NCBI RefSeq assembly: GCF_039539525.1
Contig: NZ_BAABDH010000107.1
Coordinates: 22,741 to 86,740, forward strand
Direction of reading: 5' to 3'
Source of the DNA: Hymenobacter algoricola
Lineage (GTDB): Bacteria > Bacteroidota > Bacteroidia > Cytophagales > Hymenobacteraceae
DNA length: 64,000 bases
Under the pieces are notes generated by a model. That model worked only from the letters and a program-made list of their open reading frames with translations, searched no databases and was not told where the DNA came from. The position numbers were made by a program, and so were the translations under genes. Positions 18,710 to 26,232 of this stretch are shown here, one piece after another (position 1 is the first letter of the stretch; each line of letters starts with the position of its first letter).

Positions 18710-19309
18710 ATGCGAAAGCCCACCCGAGGAGTAAGTGCCGCCGATACGCCGCTGGAAGGCAGAGTGCGCGCCTATTGGGGACTCACGCAGGGGGAGCTGG
18801 GGCGGCTGCTGGGCGTGTCGCAGGCGCAGCTCGCCAACGATGTGGCGGGCACCCGCCCCTTGCCCCCTGATGCCTCCTACCGCCTGCGCATGCTGGGCCG
18901 GCTGCTGCCCGAGCCCGGGGCGCCCGAGCCCGCGCCCCCACCCCCGGACCGCGCCCCGCTGGAAGCCCGCCTGATCATCTGCCTCGACCAGGCCCGCCGC
19001 CTGCGCTTTCGCCTGAGCCACGAGCTGCCCGCCCGGGCCCGGCCCGCCATTCACCGGCTGGCCCACGCCGCGAGCCTGCCCGCCGCGCTGGCCGCCACCG
19101 AAACCGACGCGCCCCTGCCCCCGCGCAAGCTCGAAGACCGGCAGGCCGAGCTGACGCTGCTGCACAACGCGGCCCTGACCGAGCTGGAAGACCGCAGCGG
19201 CCCGGGGCCGGTAGCGCTGCTGCGCGCCCGCCTGGCCGGGCTGCTGGCCGAAGCCGGGGCCCTGACCAAGGCCCTGGCCGCGCCCCCACCGGGCCCCGAT
19301 TATTTTTAG
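18710..19309 (+). CDS. HTH-domain protein with helical C-terminal tail (paralogue 1)
   Basis: The 199-residue protein has an N-terminal Cro/XRE-like helix-turn-helix (residues about 15-60: RAYWGLTQGELGRLLGVSQA) and then a long Ala/Leu/Arg-rich helical region interrupted by a Pro-rich linker (PEPGAPEPAPPPPDRAP). The second XRE-like protein at 53851 has the same layout and matching blocks in the tail (LARLAGLLAEA against LRLAALTAEA), so the two are paralogues. The ATG at 18710 is chosen; a GTG at 18671 in the same frame would add 13 residues. It is preceded by two tandem hairpins. The target is unknown and the tail has no recognised domain. The DNA-binding role is inferred from the HTH. Confidence 0.65.
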   Translation: MRKPTRGVSAADTPLEGRVRAYWGLTQGELGRLLGVSQAQLANDVAGTRPLPPDASYRLRMLGRLLPEPGAPEPAPPPPDRAPLEARLIICLDQARRLRFRLSHELPARARPAIHRLAHAASLPAALAATETDAPLPPRKLEDRQAELTLLHNAALTELEDRSGPGPVALLRARLAGLLAEAGALTKALAAPPPGPDYF

Positions 19310-19387
19310 CGCCCAACTGCTTGTAAATTAAGCCCGTCCTAATATCTTAGAATCGTAATTTTCACTAACCCTTTACCCCCTTTTATC

Positions 19388-19801
19388 ATGGCGTACTCTA
19401 TTGACCAACTGGCCACCAAGGCCGACTGCGACCGGGTGCTGGTGCCCCTGACGCAGAAACGCGACGAGGCGGCCAACCGCAAGTCGAACCTGGCCTTCCG
19501 GCTGCAAACCTTCGGTGACCCGGCCGCCCGCGCCGCCGAAATCACGCGCCTGAGCCGCCGCATCAGCGACGCGCAGGCCGACCTGCCCGGCATGACCGAG
19601 GGCCGCGAAAAGCGCCGGGTGGAAGACGAGCTGTCTACCTACATCAAGCGCCGCAACCAGTTCATCAACCAGAATGAGGAGCAGGGTACTGATGACCGGG
19701 TGATGCTGGAGTTTGAGGTGGCTACCGCCACGCAGACCCACGACGAAGCCGTGGGCCTCGTCGGGCTGGTACAGGTCCGCAAGGATTCGCTGCCCGCCTA
19801 A
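19388..19801 (+). CDS. Conserved-looking small helical protein, function unknown
   Basis: I do not recognise this 137-residue protein. It is acidic and basic in turn, strongly predicted helical, with a coiled-coil-like middle (ITRLSRRISDAQADL and EDELSTYIKRRNQFIN) and no signal peptide or membrane segment. The two Cys/Asp-rich positions near the start (KADCDRVL) are not a known motif. It follows the HTH gene by 78 bases on the same strand and is closed by a strong terminator, so it may be co-transcribed with that gene or have its own promoter (TAATTTTC at 19356-19363 is one base off the -7 consensus). Confidence 0.65.
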   Translation: MAYSIDQLATKADCDRVLVPLTQKRDEAANRKSNLAFRLQTFGDPAARAAEITRLSRRISDAQADLPGMTEGREKRRVEDELSTYIKRRNQFINQNEEQGTDDRVMLEFEVATATQTHDEAVGLVGLVQVRKDSLPA

Positions 19802-19876
19802 GCTTTCGGCCAGGGCCGCCGCACCAGCCGCGGCCCCGGCTTTTTCCGCTATCCGTACGCCTATTGCAACTTAGAA

Positions 19877-19919
19877 GAAACGCCCCACCTGCCTCGCGGC
19901 GGGTGGGGCGTTTCGATTT
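19877..19919 (+). terminator. Rho-independent terminator after the small helical protein
   Basis: The 13-base arms GAAACGCCCCACC and GGTGGGGCGTTTC flank a 12-base loop and are followed by GATTTTT. Confidence 0.85.
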
Positions 19920-19947
19920 TTGGGGGCGCGCCTCCGGCTCCAAGCTG

Positions 19948-19978
19948 CCGGTCGGACCGCCGGAAGCGGGCCGACCGG
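19948..19978. repeat. REP-like hairpin 1 of the RAYT locus
   Basis: CCGGTCGGACCGC and GCGGGCCGACCGG form a 13-base stem with one mismatch and a 5-base loop (CGGAA). It is followed by TGGCCGC, as is hairpin 2. Confidence 0.85.
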
Positions 19979-20020
19979 TGGCCGCCAGGGTGAGACCACG
20001 CCAACGACGGCCGGACGTGA

Positions 20021-20051
20021 CCGGTCGGACCGCTTCAAGCGGTCCGACCGG
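20021..20051. repeat. REP-like hairpin 2 of the RAYT locus
   Basis: Perfect 15-base arms, CCGGTCGGACCGCTT and its complement, meet across a single base. It is followed by TGGCCGC as in hairpin 1. Confidence 0.9.
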
Positions 20052-20096
20052 TGGCCGCATGCTGACGTCGCGCAGTTGAGACCGTTCTTACGACGA

Positions 20097-20129
20097 CCGG
20101 TCGGACGGCTGAAAAAGCCGTCCGACCGG
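20097..20129. repeat. REP-like hairpin 3 of the RAYT locus
   Basis: Perfect 14-base arms (CCGGTCGGACGGCT) with loop GAAAA. It ends 2 bases from the transposase stop codon, so it may also end or protect that transcript. Confidence 0.92.
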
Positions 20130-20131
20130 GG

Positions 20132-20695
20132 TTACTGGCCCATGACGTATTCCGGGGGAATCATATTCTCTGCTTCGCGCCGGAACAACTCAGAGGATTG
20201 TGGTAAATCAATCAGTCCGTGCGCAACGGCTTGGTTGCACAGGCTACCACTGCGCAGTCCGGCGTAGTCGCGGTACGAGGAGGAGGGCCAGTCTTCCAGG
20301 CGGCCAACCAGGCCGGCCCGCACCGGATTTTGATGGATGTAACGAAAGCAGGTGCGCAGATATGCTTCATCAGCGGCCAACGGCTGCGCTTTGGTTTTTG
20401 CCTGAAATAACGAACCGGTACGCTTTCGGTCCTGGTTTACGCCTTGGGTATAGGAGCTGAGAGCCGTTCCCACCCCTCTGTACAGTGGATGTATCGTCTG
20501 CGGCGTTTCAAGCGGGCACAGTAGCAGATGAAAATGATTCGGCATCAGGCAATACGCTAGCAGCTCACTGTGCGGGACAATGTGTTGACGCACTTTGCGC
20601 AGAAAGTACAGGTAATTAGCCGGCTCAAAAAAAACCGTCTCCCGGTTGTTGCCCCGGTTATAGACGTGGTAAGGCTGTTGGGGTACAAACTGCAT
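20132..20695 (-). CDS. REP-associated tyrosine transposase (RAYT, Y1_Tnp/TnpA_REP family)
   Basis: A 187-residue single-strand HUH nuclease of the IS200/IS605-like Y1 superfamily. The HUH motif is in YCLMPNHFHLLLCPLE, and the catalytic Tyr is in CFRYIHQNPVRAGLVGRLED, a block highly characteristic of RAYT proteins; YNRGNNRETVF near the start is also typical. RAYTs cut and join single-stranded DNA at REP hairpins and are usually single-copy, domesticated genes. Here five similar hairpins sit around the gene, three downstream and two upstream. The protein is full length with all catalytic residues present, so it is probably active. No TnpB partner and no flanking insertion-sequence ends were seen. 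The start at 20695 lies 33 bases from hairpin 4. Confidence 0.92.
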   Translation of the reverse strand: MQFVPQQPYHVYNRGNNRETVFFEPANYLYFLRKVRQHIVPHSELLAYCLMPNHFHLLLCPLETPQTIHPLYRGVGTALSSYTQGVNQDRKRTGSLFQAKTKAQPLAADEAYLRTCFRYIHQNPVRAGLVGRLEDWPSSSYRDYAGLRSGSLCNQAVAHGLIDLPQSSELFRREAENMIPPEYVMGQ

Positions 20696-20728
20696 AGCTT
20701 AAAGCTACCCATTCTCCGGATTTCCCCA

Positions 20729-20759
20729 CCGGTCGGACGGCTCTTCGCCGTCCGACCGG
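20729..20759. repeat. REP-like hairpin 4 of the RAYT locus
   Basis: Perfect 13-base arms CCGGTCGGACGGC with loop TCTTC, located 33 bases upstream of the RAYT start codon, in its leader or promoter region. Confidence 0.9.
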
Positions 20760-20814
20760 TCGCCGACAGCACGGACCCGCTCCCACTGCCTTGTCACGCG
20801 TCGGCGCCCGGCGA

Positions 20815-20847
20815 CCGGTCCGACGGCTGAAAAAGCCGTCGGACCGG
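20815..20847. repeat. REP-like hairpin 5 of the RAYT locus
   Basis: Perfect 14-base arms CCGGTCCGACGGCT with loop GAAAA. Against hairpin 3 it differs by one G-to-C change in the left arm and the matching C-to-G change in the right arm, a compensatory pair that keeps the stem intact. Confidence 0.9.
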
Positions 20848-20860
20848 AATATTCTAGCCG

Positions 20861-20897
20861 AAAAAAGGCCCGCCTCCTTCCGGAAGCGGGCCTTTTC
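20861..20897 (-). terminator. Terminator of the ATP synthase operon
   Basis: The arms AAAAGGCCCGC and GCGGGCCTTTT surround a 12-base loop, with extra A residues to the left that form a U-run on the leftward transcript. It lies 21 bases past the atpG stop codon. Confidence 0.85.
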
Positions 20898-20917
20898 GAT
20901 AAGCAATGAGCCGGTGC

Positions 20918-21811
20918 TTAGCCGCGGCTGGCCGCCAGGGCTTCGGCCCCCCCCACGATTTCGAGAATCTCGGTGGTGATGGCCGCCTGACGCGTGCGGT
21001 TGTAAGTTAACTTGAGCGACTTGAGCAGCTCGCCGGCGTTTTCGGTGGCCTTGTCCATGGCCGTCATGCGGGCGCCGTGCTCCGAGGCGTTGCTTTCCAG
21101 CACCGCCTTGTAGAGCTGCACCTTCAGCGACTGGGGAATCAGGGTCTGCACGATTTCCTCCTTCGAAGGCTCGAAGAGGTAGTCCACGTTCGAGGTGGCC
21201 GTGGTCGTCACGGGTGCTTCGGCGGGAACCAACGGCAACAGCTGCTCGGCCCGTACCACCTGGGTGGCCACGTTCTTGAACTCGTTGTAGACCATCGTCA
21301 CCTCGTCGTACTGCCCGGTGCGGAAGCCTTCCATGGCCTGCTCGGCGGCTTCGCGAACCGTATCGAACGAGAGTTTGCCGAACACGTGGGTGTAGTTGCC
21401 CAGCATCGGACCGCGCTTCGAGAAGTACTCGTGGGCGCGCTTGCCGATAGCCAGCACCGTGATGGCACCGGCCGCCGACTGCGCCGCGTAGCGCTGCGCA
21501 ATCAGCGCATTGACCCCCTTGAAGATGTTGCTGTTGAAAGCCCCGGCCAGGCCGCGGTCGGAGGTAATGGCAATGATCAGCACCCGGCGCACCTCGCGCT
21601 GAGCGGTGTAGTCACTCTCCATCTCCTCGCCGACCTGGGCGGTCAGGTTGCTCAGAATGCTGTTGAGCCGCTGGGCATAAGGGCGCATGCGCAGGATGTT
21701 GTCCTGGGCGCGCCGCAGCTTGGCCGCCGCCACCATCTTCATGGCTTTGGTGATCTGCTGCGTGCTTTGCACCGATACAATGCGGTTGCGGACTTCTTTT
21801 AAGCTAGCCAT
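20918..21811 (-). CDS. atpG: F-type ATP synthase gamma subunit
   Basis: The rotating central stalk of F1. The 297-residue protein has the N-terminal helix MASLKEVRNRIVSVQSTQQI followed by TKAMKMVAAAKLRRAQ, and the C-terminal helix RMTAMDKATENAGELLKSL with LTYNRTRQAAITTEILEIVGGA, both hallmarks of gamma. It is the last gene of the leftward operon, separated from atpA by an array of heptamer repeats. The epsilon and beta genes that usually follow gamma in other phyla are not here. Confidence 0.97.
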   Translation of the reverse strand: MASLKEVRNRIVSVQSTQQITKAMKMVAAAKLRRAQDNILRMRPYAQRLNSILSNLTAQVGEEMESDYTAQREVRRVLIIAITSDRGLAGAFNSNIFKGVNALIAQRYAAQSAAGAITVLAIGKRAHEYFSKRGPMLGNYTHVFGKLSFDTVREAAEQAMEGFRTGQYDEVTMVYNEFKNVATQVVRAEQLLPLVPAEAPVTTTATSNVDYLFEPSKEEIVQTLIPQSLKVQLYKAVLESNASEHGARMTAMDKATENAGELLKSLKLTYNRTRQAAITTEILEIVGGAEALAASRG

Positions 21812-21818
21812 TTTTATT

Positions 21819-21906
21819 GAGCTACAAGCTGTAAGCTACAAGCTGCAAGCTGCAATTTGACGTCAGAACATCAGCTTGCAGCTTGCGGCTTGCGGCTTAT
21901 AGCTTA
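21819..21906. repeat. Inverted heptamer array between atpG and atpA
   Basis: Left half 21820-21855 is a run of 7-base units of the form AAGCTGC/AAGCTAC/TAAGCTG; right half 21872-21906 carries the inverted units GCTTGCA/GCTTGCG/GCTTATA. The halves pair into a long imperfect hairpin around 16 bases and run up to the atpA stop codon. A sister array lies at 24063-24148. Confidence 0.8.
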
Positions 21907-23487
21907 TTTCGAAGAATATACCGCCGACAGGTCTTTGGCGACCTGACGGATGGCACCCGTAATCTCGTCGTCGAGCTTACCGGCTTTCAGCGCCTTGAGC
22001 GCCTCGGGGTGACGCGACTGCATCACCTGGCGGAACTCGGTTTCGAACTCCCGCACCTTGTTTACCGGCACCTGGTCGAGCAGACCGTTGGTGGCGGCGT
22101 AGATGATAGCGACCTGGTCTTCCACCTTCACGGGCGAGAACTGGGGCTGCTTCAGAATTTCGAGGTTGCGACGGCCGCGCTCAATGGTGAGCTTGGTCGA
22201 GGCGTCGAGGTCGGAGCCGAACTTGGCGAAGGCTTCCAGCTCGCGGAACTGGGCCTGGTCGAGCTTCAGCGTACCGGCCACCTTCTTCATCGACTTGATC
22301 TGGGCGTTGCCCCCCACGCGCGATACCGAGATACCCACGTTGATGGCGGGACGAACACCGGAGTTGAAGAGGTTGGTTTCGAGGAAGATCTGCCCGTCCG
22401 TAATCGAAATTACGTTGGTCGGGATATACGCCGAAACGTCACCGGCCTGGGTTTCGATAATCGGCAGGGCCGTCAGCGAGCCGCCCCCTTTCACCATGTG
22501 GCGAATGGAGTCGGGCAAATCGTTCATGTCGGCCGCAATCGTGTCGGACGCATTGATCTTCGCGGCCCGCTCGAGCAGGCGGCTGTGCAGGTAGAATACG
22601 TCACCTGGGTAAGCCTCGCGTCCGGGAGGACGACGCAGCAGCAGCGACACCTCGCGGTAGGCCACGGCCTGCTTCGACAAGTCGTCGTAGACCACGAGAG
22701 CCGGACGACCCGTATCGCGGAAGAACTCGCCGATGGCGGCACCCGTGAAGGGAGCAAAGAACTGCATCGGGGCCGGGTCGCCGGCGGTGGCGGCCACTAC
22801 TACCGTGTAATCCATAGCGCCGCCCTTAGTCAGCGACTGCACGATCTGGGCCACGGTGGAGGCTTTCTGGCCTACGGCTACGTAGATGCAGAAAACCGGC
22901 TCGCCGCGCTCGAAGAACTCGCGCTGGTTCAGGATGGCGTCAAGGGCTACCGTCGACTTACCCGTCTGCCGGTCGCCGATGATCAGCTCGCGCTGGCCCC
23001 GGCCGATTGGAATCATGGCGTCGATAGCCTTGATACCGGTCTGCATGGGCTCGGTTACGGGCTGCCGGAAGATTACGCCGGGAGCCTTACGCTCCAGGGG
23101 CATCTCGTAAGTGTCGCCGGCAATCGGGCCACGGCCGTCGATAGGCTGGCCCAGCGTGTTGACCACGCGGCCGATGATGCCTTCGCCGACTTTGATGGAA
23201 GCAATCTTGTTGGTGCGCTTTACCGTGGCGCCCTCGCGGATTTCGCTGTAGTCGCCGAGCATTACGGCGCCTACGTTGTCTTCCTCGAGGTTCAGCACCA
23301 GGGCCTGCAGGCCATTTTCAAATTCGATCAGCTCCCCCGCCTGAGCGTTGCTCAGGCCGTAGATGCGGGCTACACCGTCGCCAACCTGAAGCACCGTACC
23401 AACCTCTTCGAGTTCGGCTTCGGTCTTAAAGTTGGACAGCTGCTCCCGCAGGATGGCGGATACTTCATCCGGACGTACGTCTGCCAT
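21904..23487 (-). CDS. atpA: F-type ATP synthase alpha subunit
   Basis: The non-catalytic nucleotide-binding subunit of F1. The 527-residue protein carries the Walker A loop GDRQTGKSTVALDAI, VYDDLSKQAVAYREVSLLLRRPPGREAYPGDVFYLH and GISVSRVGGNAQIKSMKK, all typical of alpha. The start is the ATG at 23487 (MADVRPDEVSAIL); the longer open frame to 23622 overlaps atpH and is a shadow. The start codon lies 5 bases past the atpH stop, indicating tight translational coupling. Confidence 0.98.
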   Translation of the reverse strand: MADVRPDEVSAILREQLSNFKTEAELEEVGTVLQVGDGVARIYGLSNAQAGELIEFENGLQALVLNLEEDNVGAVMLGDYSEIREGATVKRTNKIASIKVGEGIIGRVVNTLGQPIDGRGPIAGDTYEMPLERKAPGVIFRQPVTEPMQTGIKAIDAMIPIGRGQRELIIGDRQTGKSTVALDAILNQREFFERGEPVFCIYVAVGQKASTVAQIVQSLTKGGAMDYTVVVAATAGDPAPMQFFAPFTGAAIGEFFRDTGRPALVVYDDLSKQAVAYREVSLLLRRPPGREAYPGDVFYLHSRLLERAAKINASDTIAADMNDLPDSIRHMVKGGGSLTALPIIETQAGDVSAYIPTNVISITDGQIFLETNLFNSGVRPAINVGISVSRVGGNAQIKSMKKVAGTLKLDQAQFRELEAFAKFGSDLDASTKLTIERGRRNLEILKQPQFSPVKVEDQVAIIYAATNGLLDQVPVNKVREFETEFRQVMQSRHPEALKALKAGKLDDEITGAIRQVAKDLSAVYSSK

Positions 23488-23491
23488 GTTG

Positions 23492-24055
23492 TTAATTGAT
23501 ATGGTGTTGGTAGGGGTTCTCTTTGAAGCTGTTGCGCAGCTTGCGCAAGCTGTTGCGCACCGATTCGTCGAGCTGACGGTCGCCCACGCGCAGGATGAAG
23601 CCGCCGATGAGCGACTCATCAACCGTTTCCTGCAGGGTTACGTTCTCGAGGCCCGACTGCCGGCGCACGATGGTATTCAGTTCCTCGCGCAGGGCGGGGG
23701 CCAGCGGGGCGGCGGTAGTCACCTGGGCTACCTGCATGCCGCGCAGCACGTCGTACTGGCTCTGAAACTCGGTGGCTACCCACTCCAGGGCGCTTTCGCG
23801 GTTGTGCTGGGTCACGATGGAGAAGAACTTCTCCGTCATGTCCGTCACTTTGCCGCCAAAGATTGCCTGGAGAATGGCCAGCTTCTTATCGTGCTTCACG
23901 ATGGGGTTGCGCAGCAACAGGCGCAGGTCGCGGTTCTGCTCCAGCGTGGTGCGGAACAGATCCATGTCGGCCTTTACCTGCTCCAGCGTCCCACGCTCCT
24001 CGGCCAGGTCCAGCAGGGACTTGGCGTAGCGGGAGGCAACTCGTTGTTCAGACAT
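23492..24055 (-). CDS. atpH: F-type ATP synthase delta subunit
   Basis: Delta clamps the peripheral stalk to the top of F1. The 187-residue protein has the usual N-terminal six-helix domain (SEQRVASRYAKSLLDLAEER) and the C-terminal signature (DESLIGGFILRVGDRQLDES, VRNSLRKLRNSF). It lies between atpF, across a heptamer-repeat gap, and atpA, where the gap is only a few bases. Confidence 0.95.
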   Translation of the reverse strand: MSEQRVASRYAKSLLDLAEERGTLEQVKADMDLFRTTLEQNRDLRLLLRNPIVKHDKKLAILQAIFGGKVTDMTEKFFSIVTQHNRESALEWVATEFQSQYDVLRGMQVAQVTTAAPLAPALREELNTIVRRQSGLENVTLQETVDESLIGGFILRVGDRQLDESVRNSLRKLRNSFKENPYQHHIN

Positions 24056-24062
24056 TGGTTTT

Positions 24063-24148
24063 GAGCTGCAAGCTGTAAGCTACAAGCTGCAAGATTTTTG
24101 GCCGACGGAACGTCAGCTTGAGGCTTGGAGCTTGGAGCTGGCAGCTTA
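24063..24148. repeat. Inverted heptamer array between atpH and atpF
   Basis: Left half 24063-24093 (GAGCTGCAAGCTGTAAGCTA type units) and right half 24113-24148 (GCTTGAG/GCTTGGA/GCTGGCA units) form the same kind of imperfect hairpin as the array at 21819-21906 and reach the atpF stop codon. Confidence 0.75.
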
Positions 24149-24640
24149 GTTTAATTTGACATCCTTCAGGTACGAGTCCACGAGCTGCTGCTGCGAGCCG
24201 GCGTCGGCCAGCTCCCGGCGCAGGATGCGCTCAGCAATGTCGATGGAAAGCTTGGCGGCCGTGTTTTTCACTTCCGTCAGGGCCGAGTTCTTCTCGTTCT
24301 GAATGGCTTCGCGGGCCTGCATGATCATGCGGCTGCCTTCTTCGGTCGCTTTGTTCTTGGCCTGCTCGATGAGCTGGTTGGCCATGTGCGAAGCTTCCTG
24401 CATCATCTTGTCGCGCTCCAGGCGGGCTTCCGAAATCAGCTTTTCGTTGCCGGCTTTCAGCTGCTGCATTTCCAGCTTGGCCTGGTCGGCCATGCGCAGG
24501 GCGCTTTCGATAGAGTCTTCGCGCTCCTTGAGGGAGAGCAGGATGGGCTTCCAGGCGAACTTGGCCAACAGGAACAGCACGGTGAGGAAAATCACCAGCT
24601 GCCAGAAGATCAGGCCAAATTCCGGGGTTATGAGTTCCAT
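24146..24640 (-). CDS. atpF: F-type ATP synthase b subunit
   Basis: Peripheral stalk subunit: one N-terminal membrane helix (LIFWQLVIFLTVLFLLAKFA) followed by a long charged helix (residues about 35-150) for dimerisation. The 164-residue length and KFAWKPILLSLKEREDSIE are standard for the family. Only one b-type gene is present, so the stalk is a homodimer. It is separated from atpE by 181 bases with a strong hairpin. Confidence 0.96.
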   Translation of the reverse strand: MELITPEFGLIFWQLVIFLTVLFLLAKFAWKPILLSLKEREDSIESALRMADQAKLEMQQLKAGNEKLISEARLERDKMMQEASHMANQLIEQAKNKATEEGSRMIMQAREAIQNEKNSALTEVKNTAAKLSIDIAERILRRELADAGSQQQLVDSYLKDVKLN

Positions 24641-24765
24641 ACGGGGGAATTAGGTATTGAGCAGTGAGAGTTGAGAAGCAGCAAGTTAGCCGGGACCTGA
24701 CAGGCCAAGCCAGCCTTGCGCCACGCAAGACGAAGTACTGACTACTTCCTTTCGAAAAACCAAGA

Positions 24766-24807
24766 CAGCCCGCTGCGCCGTGCGCCGAAGCGATGCGCAG
24801 CGGGCTG
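24766..24807 (-). promoter_or_regulatory. Intercistronic hairpin after atpE (possible attenuator or RNA stabiliser)
   Basis: Perfect 13-base arms CAGCCCGCTGCGC and GCGCAGCGGGCTG with a 16-base loop begin 14 bases past the atpE stop codon. On the leftward transcript the stem is followed within a few bases by GGTTTTT, like a weak terminator. It could lower atpF-G expression relative to the multi-copy c subunit. Confidence 0.65.
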
Positions 24808-24821
24808 CCTCAGCAACGCCC

Positions 24822-25085
24822 CTAGCCTTTCAGGTTGAACGAAATCAGCAGGCAAACTACGACGGCGAACAAGCCCAGACCTTCGATCAGAGCGGCTACA
24901 ATCAGCATAGCAGTCTGGATTTTGCCGGAAGCCTCAGGCTGGCGGCCGATGGCCTCCATGGCGCTACCACCGATACGGCCGATGCCCAGACCAACGCCCA
25001 GAGCCACCAGACCAGCACCGATACCGGCACCCATTACAGCCAGACCAACAGAATTCGCAACCTGCAACAACAGAGAAAGAAGCAT
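24822..25085 (-). CDS. atpE: F-type ATP synthase c subunit
   Basis: The ring-forming proteolipid of Fo. The 87-residue hairpin has the Gly-rich first helix (GAGIGAGLVALGVGLGIGRI), the polar loop AIGRQPEASGKIQ and the ion-carrying Glu in AALIEGLGLFAVVV. I see no clear extra polar ligands of a sodium site near that Glu, so proton use is the more likely reading. It is spaced 52 bases after atpB. Confidence 0.97.
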   Translation of the reverse strand: MLLSLLLQVANSVGLAVMGAGIGAGLVALGVGLGIGRIGGSAMEAIGRQPEASGKIQTAMLIVAALIEGLGLFAVVVCLLISFNLKG

Positions 25086-25137
25086 AAAACAGAAATTTGA
25101 GAGAAATGAAAAACAGAAAAAATCGGGTGAGAAAAGC

Positions 25138-26199
25138 TTAGTGCGCGTGGGCCGGCTCAGCGCCGTCGCCGCCGCCCATCTGCATGTCGGCGTCGTGGTG
25201 GTCTTCTACCGCGCCGCCAATGTACATGGCCGTCAGCAGCGTGAAGATGTACGCCTGCAGGATGGCCACCAGCAGCTCGAGCACGTTGATGAACAAACCG
25301 AACGCCAGCGAAACCGGCGCCAGCGCCACGCTTTTGAAGATGAAGATCAGGCTGATAAAGCTCAGGATAACGATGTGGCCGGCCGTGATGTTGGCAAACA
25401 GACGAATCATCAGCGAGAAGGGCTTTACCACCACGCCAATCAGTTCCACCGGAATCATGATCGGGAGCAGGGCCTTCGGTACGCCGGGCGTGGCGAAGAT
25501 GTGGGCCCAGTAGTTCTTGTTGGACGATGCCAGGGTGATGATCAGCGTCAGCACGGCCATGGTGAAGGTCACGGCGATGTTGCCGGTCAGGTTAGCGGCA
25601 CCCGGCATCAGGCCCAGCAGGTTGTTGAACCAGATAAAGAAGAACACGGTGAGCAAATACGGCATGTAGCGCTCGTACTTGGGGCCGATGGACTTCTTGG
25701 CCACTTCATCCCGGATGAAGGTGATGATGACTTCGAAGAACGACTGGATGCCCGAGGGCGCCTTGCCGTGGTTGCGGCGGTAGCCGCGGGCTACGGCGGT
25801 GAACACCAGCAGCAGCAGCACGGCGCTCAGCAGCAGGGAGGCCACGTTTTTGGTAATCGAAAAATCGTATACCTTGCCGCCGTCTTCGGCGACCAGGTGC
25901 TCGTGCTCCAGCTTCAGACCGTTGTAGGCCTGGCCGTGGGCCAGGTTCGAAGAAGAAAAAGCGCTCAGGCCCTTGGCCGGCTGGTAGGCGATGACGGGCA
26001 GCGGCAACGTCAGGTGGGTGCCGTGGGCCTCGTTGCCGAAGGTGGCAAAGTGCCACTCGTGCGAGTCGCCGATGTGGTGCAGAATCATCTCCCCGGGGTT
26101 GAAAGCCTCCTCTTGGGTAGCTTCAGCCGTGGTAGCTGGTTCAGAAGCAAAAACGGGAAGCGAAAGAATACAGAAGAGAGCTATCAGTAAGCGCTTCAT
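25138..26199 (-). CDS. atpB: F-type ATP synthase a subunit with exported N-terminal extension
   Basis: The stator channel subunit of Fo. The 353-residue protein is longer than typical a subunits (about 270): it begins with a signal-peptide-like segment (LLIALFCILSLPVFA) and an acidic, His-rich stretch (residues about 20-110, including HHIGDSHEWH) before the first core helix. The essential Arg lies in SLMIRLFANITAGHIVILS. The C-terminal tail is also His/Asp-rich (DHHDADMQMGGG). An extended, His-rich N-terminus is common in Bacteroidota; its role is unclear. Confidence 0.95.
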   Translation of the reverse strand: MKRLLIALFCILSLPVFASEPATTAEATQEEAFNPGEMILHHIGDSHEWHFATFGNEAHGTHLTLPLPVIAYQPAKGLSAFSSSNLAHGQAYNGLKLEHEHLVAEDGGKVYDFSITKNVASLLLSAVLLLLVFTAVARGYRRNHGKAPSGIQSFFEVIITFIRDEVAKKSIGPKYERYMPYLLTVFFFIWFNNLLGLMPGAANLTGNIAVTFTMAVLTLIITLASSNKNYWAHIFATPGVPKALLPIMIPVELIGVVVKPFSLMIRLFANITAGHIVILSFISLIFIFKSVALAPVSLAFGLFINVLELLVAILQAYIFTLLTAMYIGGAVEDHHDADMQMGGGDGAEPAHAH

Positions 26200-26232
26200 T
26201 CAGTGGGGATTAAGGTAAAATTCGCAAAACCT

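Noticed and set aside
20132..20695. Ordinary IS200/IS605 insertion sequence
   Set aside because: No TnpB and no single defined left and right end; the multiple hairpins and the RYIHQNPVRAGL signature fit a RAYT better.
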